Source: an uncultured Eubacteriales bacterium
GTDB taxonomy: Bacteria; Bacillota; Clostridia; Lachnospirales; Bianqueaceae
Reading direction: 5' to 3'
Assembly (NCBI GenBank): GCA_902782895.1
Contig: CACZPA010000193.1
Location: 1-12,384 of the forward strand
DNA length: 12,384 nt
A model generated the notes under the pieces. That model was given only the letters and a program-made list of their open reading frames with translations, did no database searches and was not told where the DNA came from. The first letter of the stretch is position 1, and the number at the start of each line of letters is the position of its first letter. Both the position numbers and the translations under genes were made by a program. Below are positions 1 through 5,758 of the stretch, piece after piece.

Positions 1-1853
1 AGACCGGTAAGAAAGCTCAGACCGGCAGTCAGCCACCGAAGCGTTCTCACAAGCTGATCATTTTGCTGGCTGTTCTTGGTGTGCTGGTTGTAGGCGTGGC
101 CGCGTACTTCCTGCTCGCCCCGAAGACGATCCGGCTTTCCGACTATTTTACCATTCAGGTTAACGGCGCGGACGGCTATGGCTCAGCGCAGCTCGTCTGG
201 GACGAGGAGAAGCTGACCGAGCTCAATCAGGCGATGAGCAAGAGGAATCCCGATGCTTTTGAAGCGGCCGGAGGCAGCATGGACCGGATTGTTTCTCCGT
301 CGATCCGCAGCGACAGGCCGGACGGGCAGCTGCGCAACGGAGATATCGTCAATATCCGCTATCCCGACCTGACTGCGTATGAGAAAGCGCTTCGGATCCG
401 TTTCAAATACTACGGCGCGGTTACGGTCGAAGGATTGAAGCCGGTCAGCCGGATCGATTTGCTCGATCATGTGGTTTTTGACTATAAAGGCTATAACGGT
501 TGGGGCATCGGAGAAGCAAGACTGGACAGCGAGGGGCTGACGGTCGGAAATCTGACGGTGACATTGACGCAGGATGCCGAAGGTGGCAGATTACGGTTTA
601 ATCTCGTCAACAGGACGACGGGCGAGGCAGCTTCGGCCCTTTACGGGACAGATATCAAAGCGGATCGCCTGTCTAACGGAAGTACGATGACATACCGTCT
701 CTTGAGTGTTGCAGGCGACGAAAAATGGCTTGGAACGAATGGCGTTGAGCTGGTCGCGGAGGAGCATGACTATGAAGTGGAAGGCCTTGCGGCACTGACT
801 GTCATTGACTTTTTCACGCCGATCCAAGTGAAATACTCGGGCTTCAATACCCGTGGACGGATGGAACTGACGCTGAGCGAGGACAGTATTACCGCCGGAG
901 ACGTGACGTTCCGACTTTCGCTTCAGACAGCGGATGACGCAGACAATTTACTGCCTGTGTACCAATTGGAGACGGATCTGGAAGACGGCCGGCGGATCCG
1001 GCTGATACCGGACAGTACGATCCAGGGAAAGATCGAGAACGGGACAGAAATCACATACACGGTCCCGAATCCGGATAAAGAAGATGTCACGGCTTTCCTC
1101 GCGCGATACGGTCTGGAAGCGGCGGCGATGGAGAAGAATTACTACGCCGAAGGCCTGCAGGAGCTGCAGAACGTGAACGTGCTGGACGCGCTGGACGTGA
1201 AGATCAGCGGTTATAACGGTTACGGGATCCTGCAGACAGCACTCAAAGAGGAGTCTGCGGAGGCCGGCGAGTACACGCTGCGGTACGCGCTGCCCAAGAA
1301 TGTTTTCGGTATGGATGTAACGGTCGTAACGAAGTCAGGCGAGAAGCTGTATACGGTTTCGTATCGCACCGACGCGGGATTGCTGAAGAACGGTGATCTT
1401 GTGACGCTGAAAGCAGACGCGGAGACGCTGCGCAAGATCGATGAGGAGTATGGAATCGTGCTGCCGGAGAGCCGGAACTACCAGATCAGCGGCCTTAAGG
1501 ACACGACGGCAATCGAGCCGCGCGACTATATCAAGCCGGTTTTCACGAAAAAAGGCGACAAGATCACGGGGACGCTGACCCTGACGCAGGATTCTTTCAA
1601 GGCGGGAGATTATACGATTCGGCTGTCCATCGAGGACGAGAGCAAAGGTGACAAGCGCAAAGCCGTGTTTGCGATCGTTGACGCCGCAGGCAAGGAACTC
1701 GCGAAGGGCTCCTATACGCTGAACAACATCGGTAAAGCCGGGACGAACGCGACGATCGATTATAACGGCGAGCTGGATCTGAAAACGGCTGCGGCCACTT
1801 ACGGCTTGCTGCTCAAAGCGGATCCGGTAGAGGTCAAGATCGCGGTTTCCTGA
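1..1853 (+). CDS. Membrane-anchored exported repeat protein, 5'-truncated
   Basis: The reading frame is open from base 3 at the window edge, so the true start lies upstream; TTG at 63 is inside the membrane segment and is not a credible start. The visible N-terminus is basic and hydrophilic (TGKKAQTGSQPPKRSHK), then one hydrophobic segment (about nt 54-120), then about 575 residues of hydrophilic, beta-rich sequence. This predicts a type II, single-pass protein with its C-terminal part outside the cell. The exterior consists of five divergent repeats of about 108-125 residues, starting near nt 135, 459, 801, 1173 and 1515. Each opens with a motif like LDxxxxxYxGYNGxG and closes with LxNGDxVxxxY followed by (V/A/I)xGL. 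Clostridial proteins of this shape often carry an N-terminal zinc ribbon, but that part is not in the window. Function unknown; a cell-surface or envelope role is inference. It ends 96 nt before ssrA. Confidence 0.85.
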   Translation, partial: TGKKAQTGSQPPKRSHKLIILLAVLGVLVVGVAAYFLLAPKTIRLSDYFTIQVNGADGYGSAQLVWDEEKLTELNQAMSKRNPDAFEAAGGSMDRIVSPSIRSDRPDGQLRNGDIVNIRYPDLTAYEKALRIRFKYYGAVTVEGLKPVSRIDLLDHVVFDYKGYNGWGIGEARLDSEGLTVGNLTVTLTQDAEGGRLRFNLVNRTTGEAASALYGTDIKADRLSNGSTMTYRLLSVAGDEKWLGTNGVELVAEEHDYEVEGLAALTVIDFFTPIQVKYSGFNTRGRMELTLSEDSITAGDVTFRLSLQTADDADNLLPVYQLETDLEDGRRIRLIPDSTIQGKIENGTEITYTVPNPDKEDVTAFLARYGLEAAAMEKNYYAEGLQELQNVNVLDALDVKISGYNGYGILQTALKEESAEAGEYTLRYALPKNVFGMDVTVVTKSGEKLYTVSYRTDAGLLKNGDLVTLKADAETLRKIDEEYGIVLPESRNYQISGLKDTTAIEPRDYIKPVFTKKGDKITGTLTLTQDSFKAGDYTIRLSIEDESKGDKRKAVFAIVDAAGKELAKGSYTLNNIGKAGTNATIDYNGELDLKTAAATYGLLLKADPVEVKIAVS

Positions 1854-1871
1854 CAGCGGGCAGTGGGTGGA

Positions 1872-1893
1872 AAAGCGGGTACCACGCTTTCTT
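1872..1893 (+). terminator. Possible short terminator of the repeat-protein gene
   Basis: AAAGCG (1872-1877) pairs perfectly with CGCTTT (1885-1890) around a 7-nt loop, followed only by CTT. The U-run is short, so termination may be weak. Its last bases run directly into the -35 box of the ssrA promoter. Confidence 0.4.
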
Positions 1894-1920
1894 GACAGCG
1901 GAAGAGGATTCTGCTATAAT
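1892..1920 (+). promoter_or_regulatory. Consensus sigma-A promoter of ssrA
   Basis: The -35 box TTGACA (1892-1897) and -10 box TATAAT (1915-1920) both match consensus exactly, with a 17-nt spacer and an extended -10 TG at 1912-1913. Transcription should start near 1927, giving a leader of roughly 20 nt that RNase P would remove to make the mature tmRNA 5' end at 1949. Such strength suits a constitutive, abundant RNA. Confidence 0.92.
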
Positions 1921-1948
1921 CATATTGCCTGTTTATGCAGGCACCTTC

Positions 1949-2297
1949 GGGGATGTCAAGGTTTCGACGGGGGTGCCAGAGATTCAGGGAGCCATCCGCA
2001 GGTTCAGGGCTGCGTTAAAATCTGAGCTTAAATATAAACGCTAACAATAATAGTTACGCATTCGCTGCCTGATCAGGCAGCTGTCTTGCCAAAGGTTACC
2101 CGCGCCCGCGGACAAGGCATCGATAAGGCGGGACACCCTTACTTCAAAGCTTTGAGATACTAAGGGCATAGGATGAAGCTACCGGAGCAGGACCCCGCCG
2201 GCAGGGGCCTGATGACGGGAAACCAAAATGCCGGCTATGATGGTAGCGCCAGGGGTGGACGGATCTTCGGACATGGGTTCAATTCCCATCATCTCCA
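1949..2297 (+). ncRNA. ssrA: Transfer-messenger RNA (tmRNA)
   Basis: tmRNA rescues stalled ribosomes by trans-translation with SmpB and tags the nascent chain for proteolysis. The 5' end GGGGATGTCAAGGTTTCGAC is the hallmark of one-piece bacterial tmRNA. GGGGATG (1949-1955) pairs with CATCTCC (2290-2296) as the 7-bp acceptor stem, and position 2297 is the discriminator A. CCA is not encoded and would be added afterwards. The T-arm is ATGGG / TTCAATT / CCCAT. The resume codon is most likely GCT at 2040, giving the encoded tag ANNNSYAFAA and TGA at 2070-2072. The last tag codons lie in a perfect 18-nt inverted repeat (2064-2081), the expected helix downstream of the tag frame. The mature length of about 349 nt is normal. 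The ends rest on stem pairing and are secure; the exact resume codon is inferred. Confidence 0.97.
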
Positions 2298-2308
2298 TAG
2301 TTCTCAGA

Positions 2309-2350
2309 AAAGGGATTTGGCTGGAATAATGCCTGATCCCTTTATTTATT
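2309..2350 (+). terminator. Rho-independent terminator of ssrA
   Basis: AAAGGGAT (2309-2316) pairs with ATCCCTTT (2336-2343). After a T-T mismatch, an inner GGC/GCC helix closes a 9-nt loop, and the hairpin is followed by the T-rich stretch ATTTATT. It begins 11 nt after the tmRNA 3' end. Its left arm shares 14 nt with the terminator at 4356. Confidence 0.85.
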
Positions 2351-2420
2351 CAGGAAAAACTCTAATTACGGGAATTGCCCCGCGCTATAAACGGACAAGA
2401 AACGAAAGGAGCAGAATAAC

Positions 2421-3494
2421 ATGAAAATCTGGGCATGTGCCGGGCTCGGTACCGTCATCAAAGGAGCGCAGACTCCCGGATGGATGAAAATGATCAGGGA
2501 CAGCCATATAGAAGGGATTCTTACGACCACCTTCAATGTCACCGGCAGGACGTCTCTCGAAAACATTGCCAAGGTCAAAAAAATCCTCGATGAAGAGGGC
2601 TTTGCCGTCATGGCTATCGGCCTCCCGCTCGGACATCCCGAAGGCCTCGATACTCCTTGTTATACCTTCCACGAGGGCTGGCACATCCGCCGTGACATCG
2701 ATAACCGGCCGGTGCGCTGGTGCAATGCGATAACCCCGCAGCTTATAACCGATATAAAAAAGCATATGTATGAGCTTAAAGAACTTGGCATCCCCGCGAT
2801 GATCTGGGACGATGATCTGCGCCAGGGCAATTTTGAAGGCGATATTCAGGGCTGCTTCTGCGACGATTGCCTCGCTGAGTTTGCCGGCAGATACAGTTCT
2901 GTCATCCCTGGTGGTTTCAGCCGCGAATCGCTGCGGCCCGTCGTCAAAAGAGATCCCACCGGTCTGAACGAGGATCAGCTTGCGCTGCGCGAGGCGTGGA
3001 CGGATTTCACCTGCGAGCGCGTCACTCGTTTCATGAGGGACACTTCCGTCGAAGGCGTGCAGAACGGCATCATGGTGATGCATAACGGTGACCGTCGCCA
3101 TGGCATAGATATCCTGAAGATAAGGGAGGCTGTCCCGGACTGCCTGTTCCGCGTAGGCGAGTATATGTTTGACGATGCAATATTTGAAACGCCCGGGAAT
3201 AAGCGCCGGCTTGTCGAGGGTGTGCTGCGCCACATGGCGCTGATGGGCGACGTCTCGCGCATATTCAGCGAGTCTACCGTCTATCCCCACGGTGCCCTGA
3301 CTCCGGAAAATCTGCGCAAAAAGATCATGCTCGAGCGCAAATGCGGCATCGAGAATATCAACCTTATGGGCATCGAGCGCATGAACAATCCCGCTTATTA
3401 CGAGATGCTGCATGACAATTATGAGCGCTTCAAGGAGACCGGGAGGGAATACACTCTTGATAACCTTGATTCTTTCGATCTTGAAGCTGTCTGA
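2421..3494 (+). CDS. Putative TIM-barrel glycoside-hydrolase-like protein
   Basis: A 357-residue soluble protein with no signal peptide or membrane segment. The start is ATG 2421, preceded by AAAGGAG (2405-2411) at 9 nt. I do not recognise an exact family. The pattern suits a (beta/alpha)8 barrel of the clan A glycosidase type: short hydrophobic strands followed by acidic turns, including MIWDDDLR (128-134), GEYMFDD (246-252) and IFSESTVYP (281-289). E284 and the Asp cluster at 130-132 are candidate catalytic residues. A cysteine knuckle, CFCDDC (145-150), resembles a metal-binding or structural loop seen in some uncharacterised barrel glycosidases. There is no carbohydrate-binding module. 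It sits between ssrA and a deacetylase gene that has its own promoter. Glycosidase activity is inferred from fold-like pattern only; a sugar isomerase/epimerase-type barrel is an alternative. Confidence 0.8.
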   Translation: MKIWACAGLGTVIKGAQTPGWMKMIRDSHIEGILTTTFNVTGRTSLENIAKVKKILDEEGFAVMAIGLPLGHPEGLDTPCYTFHEGWHIRRDIDNRPVRWCNAITPQLITDIKKHMYELKELGIPAMIWDDDLRQGNFEGDIQGCFCDDCLAEFAGRYSSVIPGGFSRESLRPVVKRDPTGLNEDQLALREAWTDFTCERVTRFMRDTSVEGVQNGIMVMHNGDRRHGIDILKIREAVPDCLFRVGEYMFDDAIFETPGNKRRLVEGVLRHMALMGDVSRIFSESTVYPHGALTPENLRKKIMLERKCGIENINLMGIERMNNPAYYEMLHDNYERFKETGREYTLDNLDSFDLEAV

Positions 3495-3495
3495 T

Positions 3496-3534
3496 CTGCA
3501 GGAGAAGTAGGCCCGCTTATCTGCGGTTGATTTT
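3496..3534 (+). terminator. Weak hairpin after the TIM-barrel gene
   Basis: CTGCAG (3496-3501) can pair with CTGCGG (3521-3526), with a partly paired AAG/CTT interior, followed by TTGATTTT. The loop is long and the stem short, and the T-run overlaps the next gene's -35 box. It is only a candidate. Confidence 0.25.
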
Positions 3535-3556
3535 ATAACAGGTGTTATGCTATCAT
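3527..3556 (+). promoter_or_regulatory. Promoter with operator-like palindrome before the deacetylase gene
   Basis: TTGATT (3527-3532) and TATCAT (3551-3556) are plausible -35 and -10 boxes with an 18-nt spacer. The spacer holds a perfect inverted repeat, ATAACA-GG-TGTTAT (3535-3548), where a repressor dimer would block RNA polymerase. The predicted transcript starts near 3563, about 24 nt before the chosen start codon. That argues against the earlier in-frame GTG at 3542. Confidence 0.55.
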
Positions 3557-3586
3557 GAACACAAAGCAGACGGAAAGGAAAAAATC

Positions 3587-4354
3587 ATGAGTTTTACCGG
3601 AATAATTGTCAGTAATGTAATAAAGGCACCGCGGATCGGTGTCTTCAAACGGTATCTTTTTATCGGGCCGCATCCGGATGACATTGAGATCGGAGCCGGA
3701 GCAACGGCGGCAGCGCTTGCCGCGTCCGGGAAAGAAGTCTGCTTCCTGATCTGTACGGACGGGCGTTACGGGACAGATAATGACCGGACGCTCACGGGAC
3801 CGGAGCTTGCCGTCAGGCGCCGGGAGGAAGCACTCGCCTCGGCGAAGATGCTTGGCGTGAGCGACGTAAGGTTCGGGAACCTTTCCGACGGCGCTTTTTA
3901 CAAGAAAAAGGAGCTGCTTAAGGTTATCGCCGGCGTCATCGGGGATTTCCGGCCGGATATTATCTTTGCGCCGGACCCGAACGTGACCTCGGAAAGCCAT
4001 CCGGATCATCTGAACGTGGGGAACGCGGCGCGGCGGCTCGCCGTGATCGCGGGCAATCCGGGTATTATGGCGGCATACGGGGCGAAAGAGGCGAACGTGC
4101 AGGCCATCGCTTATTATATGACGGCAAAACCCAACCGCTTCTGCAAGACCACGGGCTTCCTGAAAACACAGCTGGATTCCATCTTTGAGTGCCATCTGTC
4201 GCAGTTCCCGAAGGGATCTCCCGCCGCCGATTCTATTCGTCTTTACCTGAAGCTGCGGGCTTATGAGTACGGAGCGCGGTATCTGGGGACGGCTGAGGGC
4301 TTCCGCGTGATACCCGCAGACGGGCTGCATTGCGTCCCCGAGCTTGGATATTAA
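3587..4354 (+). CDS. PIG-L/LmbE family zinc-dependent deacetylase
   Basis: Enzymes of this family remove an acetyl group from N-acetylglucosamine-type sugars on small molecules or lipids, using one zinc ion. The 255-residue product carries the N-terminal signature PHPDD (28-32) after a hydrophobic strand. By family analogy H29 and D32 are zinc ligands and D31 the catalytic base. The second signature SHPDH (137-141) supplies the third zinc histidine, probably H141. There is no signal peptide, so it is cytoplasmic. The start is ATG 3587, which has a GGAAAGGA site (3572-3579) about 7 nt upstream. The in-frame GTG at 3542 lacks such a site and lies in the promoter palindrome. There is no neighbouring glycosyltransferase or ligase of the mycothiol or bacillithiol pathways, so the substrate cannot be named. 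Family assignment is firm, role unknown. Confidence 0.92.
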   Translation: MSFTGIIVSNVIKAPRIGVFKRYLFIGPHPDDIEIGAGATAAALAASGKEVCFLICTDGRYGTDNDRTLTGPELAVRRREEALASAKMLGVSDVRFGNLSDGAFYKKKELLKVIAGVIGDFRPDIIFAPDPNVTSESHPDHLNVGNAARRLAVIAGNPGIMAAYGAKEANVQAIAYYMTAKPNRFCKTTGFLKTQLDSIFECHLSQFPKGSPAADSIRLYLKLRAYEYGARYLGTAEGFRVIPADGLHCVPELGY

Positions 4355-4355
4355 C

Positions 4356-4391
4356 AAGGGATTTGGCTGAAACAGCCGGATCTTTTTGTTT
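4356..4391 (+). terminator. Rho-independent terminator of the deacetylase gene
   Basis: GATTTGGCTG (4360-4369) pairs with CAGCCGGATC (4373-4382), including two G-T wobbles, around an AAA loop, followed by TTTTTGTTTT. It starts 5 nt after the stop codon, in the convergent gap before the AraC-family gene. The sequence AAGGGATTTGGCTG here is identical to the left arm of the ssrA terminator. Confidence 0.85.
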
Positions 4392-4434
4392 TGCCTGGAA
4401 AACGTCAGGCCTTTGGCCGCTTCATCATGTTCCA

Positions 4435-5643
4435 TCAAGCACGGTGCTTTTCCCGGTATTCATTCGGCGTCATCCCGGCGGTTTTTTTGAAGACTCTGGT
4501 GAAATAGGCAGGCGAAGAAAAGGCCAGATACTCTCCGATCGCGGCAGCGCTGCGGTCTGTGTAGCGGAGAAGGCGCTTGGCCTCTTCTATTTTCTGGCTC
4601 TGAATAAAACCGTTAAGCTTCATCCCGGTCTCGTGATGGAATTTTGTGGACAGGTAGGAACGCCCCATAAACAGAGACTGCGCCAGGCTTTCTGTGGAGA
4701 TGGTTTCCGACAGATGATGCTGCACGTAGTTCGCGACAGCGACGGCAAGTTTCCCCGGATGACTAGTCAGATGCAGTTGTTCAACCCTTTCGGTAAAGTC
4801 CAGAACCATATGATACTGCAGGTTCGCAATCTTCTCCGCGGTATTCAGCCTTTCACAGCTCTGGATATAGGAATCGCTGAGAGAAAAAGCATCCTCCACG
4901 TCCAGACCGCCGCGGATGGCGGCACGGGAAGCAAGCGTAGCCGTGACGATAAAGATATTCTTTATCTGCCGAAGATGTTCAGGTGCAAGGATCCCGCTCC
5001 GGACCGCAGGAGCCTGTTCCAGCCAGTGATGAAGCGCGGTCGTATCTCCGGTGCGGATCATCTGCAGAATCGTTTGTTCCTGACTATAGCTGTTGTGCGG
5101 AGCGACAGAAGGCTGCAGCGCGATAGAAAGCTGCAGCGCACTGCCCGAGGACATGACCTGAGAAGCGCTGCTTTTCCGGAAGGCGTCCTGTTCAAGCCCG
5201 GAAATCATCAGATCGCGCAATTCGAGCTTCTCCCCATTGATCATATAATTGATAGAGCAAAGCATCAGAAGCAGACTTTCGACAGGCATATTGACAATGG
5301 CCTTGATGCTTTGGCAGAATTCCTCCGTATCGTCTTTGTTAAGCCCGATGCGGAACGCCAGCTCCTTCAATTCCTGATCCGAGGCCGGAAGCTGCCGTGT
5401 AGGACCGACAATCATCCGTATTTTATCGGAGCGAATCACACCGTAATAAGAAAAGCCCTCCGTGAGGTAGTACCCCACGGTTTCCTGAATGTCCCACAGC
5501 TTCTTCCGATAGAGAAGGACAGGGTCGGCGATCAGCGTAACCGGCGAATGAAACGAGATCTGTCTATCCCCAAGATATACCCGAACGGGTATTCCGGAAA
5601 GGTTTGCCGTGATTCGGCAGAGATAATCATAGTCAATGCGCAT
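4435..5643 (-). CDS. AraC-family transcriptional regulator
   Basis: A 402-residue regulator read towards the deacetylase gene and divergent from the glycoside operon, which it probably controls. The C-terminal 100 residues form the double helix-turn-helix DNA-binding domain: first helix-turn-helix about 313-340 (TISTESLAQSLFMGRSYLS), second about 362-390. The family signature SSPAYFTRVFKKTAGMTP (376-393) ends in EYR. The N-terminal 290 residues form a large, probably ligand-sensing region. Its middle stretch, LRQIKNIFIVTATLASRAA (224-242), recurs in clostridial AraC regulators of sugar-use loci. No membrane segments are visible, so the sensor is cytoplasmic, which fits an intracellular sugar as inducer. 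The start ATG at 5643 has AAGGGGG at 9 nt. A consensus-like promoter (5672-5700) overlaps the putative operator, suggesting self-repression. The inducer is not known. Confidence 0.93.
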   Translation of the reverse strand: MRIDYDYLCRITANLSGIPVRVYLGDRQISFHSPVTLIADPVLLYRKKLWDIQETVGYYLTEGFSYYGVIRSDKIRMIVGPTRQLPASDQELKELAFRIGLNKDDTEEFCQSIKAIVNMPVESLLLMLCSINYMINGEKLELRDLMISGLEQDAFRKSSASQVMSSGSALQLSIALQPSVAPHNSYSQEQTILQMIRTGDTTALHHWLEQAPAVRSGILAPEHLRQIKNIFIVTATLASRAAIRGGLDVEDAFSLSDSYIQSCERLNTAEKIANLQYHMVLDFTERVEQLHLTSHPGKLAVAVANYVQHHLSETISTESLAQSLFMGRSYLSTKFHHETGMKLNGFIQSQKIEEAKRLLRYTDRSAAAIGEYLAFSSPAYFTRVFKKTAGMTPNEYREKHRA

Positions 5644-5664
5644 GGAGCATAACCCCCTTATATT

Positions 5665-5693
5665 CGAACAAATTATAATATAATACGAACAAA
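5665..5693. promoter_or_regulatory. Putative AraC-type operator, direct repeats 21 bp apart
   Basis: CGAACAAA occurs at 5665-5672 and 5686-5693 in the same orientation. The start-to-start distance is 21 bp, two helical turns. AraC-type dimers classically bind direct half-sites with this spacing. The downstream repeat ends 6 bp before the operon's likely -35 box, the usual position for activation. Which protein binds is inferred from the divergent arrangement. Confidence 0.6.
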
Positions 5694-5700
5694 ATTACAA
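5672..5700 (-). promoter_or_regulatory. Promoter of the AraC-family gene
   Basis: On the minus strand, TTGTAA (5695-5700) and TATAAT (5672-5677) form -35 and -10 boxes with a 17-nt spacer. One CGAACAAA repeat lies in the spacer and the other abuts the -10 box. A bound regulator would therefore block its own transcription. Confidence 0.7.
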
Positions 5701-5728
5701 GGACAAGCGGACCTGGATTTGTTATACT
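5700..5728 (+). promoter_or_regulatory. Likely promoter of the glycoside-use operon
   Basis: TATACT (5723-5728) is a good -10 box. The hexamer 17 nt upstream, AGGACA (5700-5705), matches the -35 consensus only in GACA. A strong -10 with a weak -35 just downstream of the direct repeats is the usual design of an activator-dependent promoter. The start codon of the GH3 gene is 30 nt further on. Confidence 0.5.
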
Positions 5729-5758
5729 GACAGCAAAGATTACAGAAGGGGCAGAAGC

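Noticed and set aside
2273..2310. ssrA 3' end as an island attachment site
   Set aside because: I looked for a second copy of the T-arm and acceptor sequence downstream and found none in the window, and there is no integrase. Only the 14-nt terminator arm recurs, which is reported separately.
2173..2424. An 83-codon frame over the tmRNA 3' half
   Set aside because: It runs through the tRNA-like domain and terminator of ssrA, which explain the sequence.
3587..4354. Naming the deacetylase as MshB or BshB
   Set aside because: Only family motifs are shared, and no mycothiol or bacillithiol pathway gene is nearby.
4408..4418. GGCC-TTT-GGCC hairpin as a minus-strand terminator of the AraC-family gene
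   Set aside because: The stem is only 4 bp and no real T-run follows on the minus strand.
4330..5652. A 440-codon plus-strand frame opposite the AraC-family gene
   Set aside because: Its product has no recognisable domain and lies antisense to a gene with a full double helix-turn-helix signature, a Shine-Dalgarno site and a promoter.
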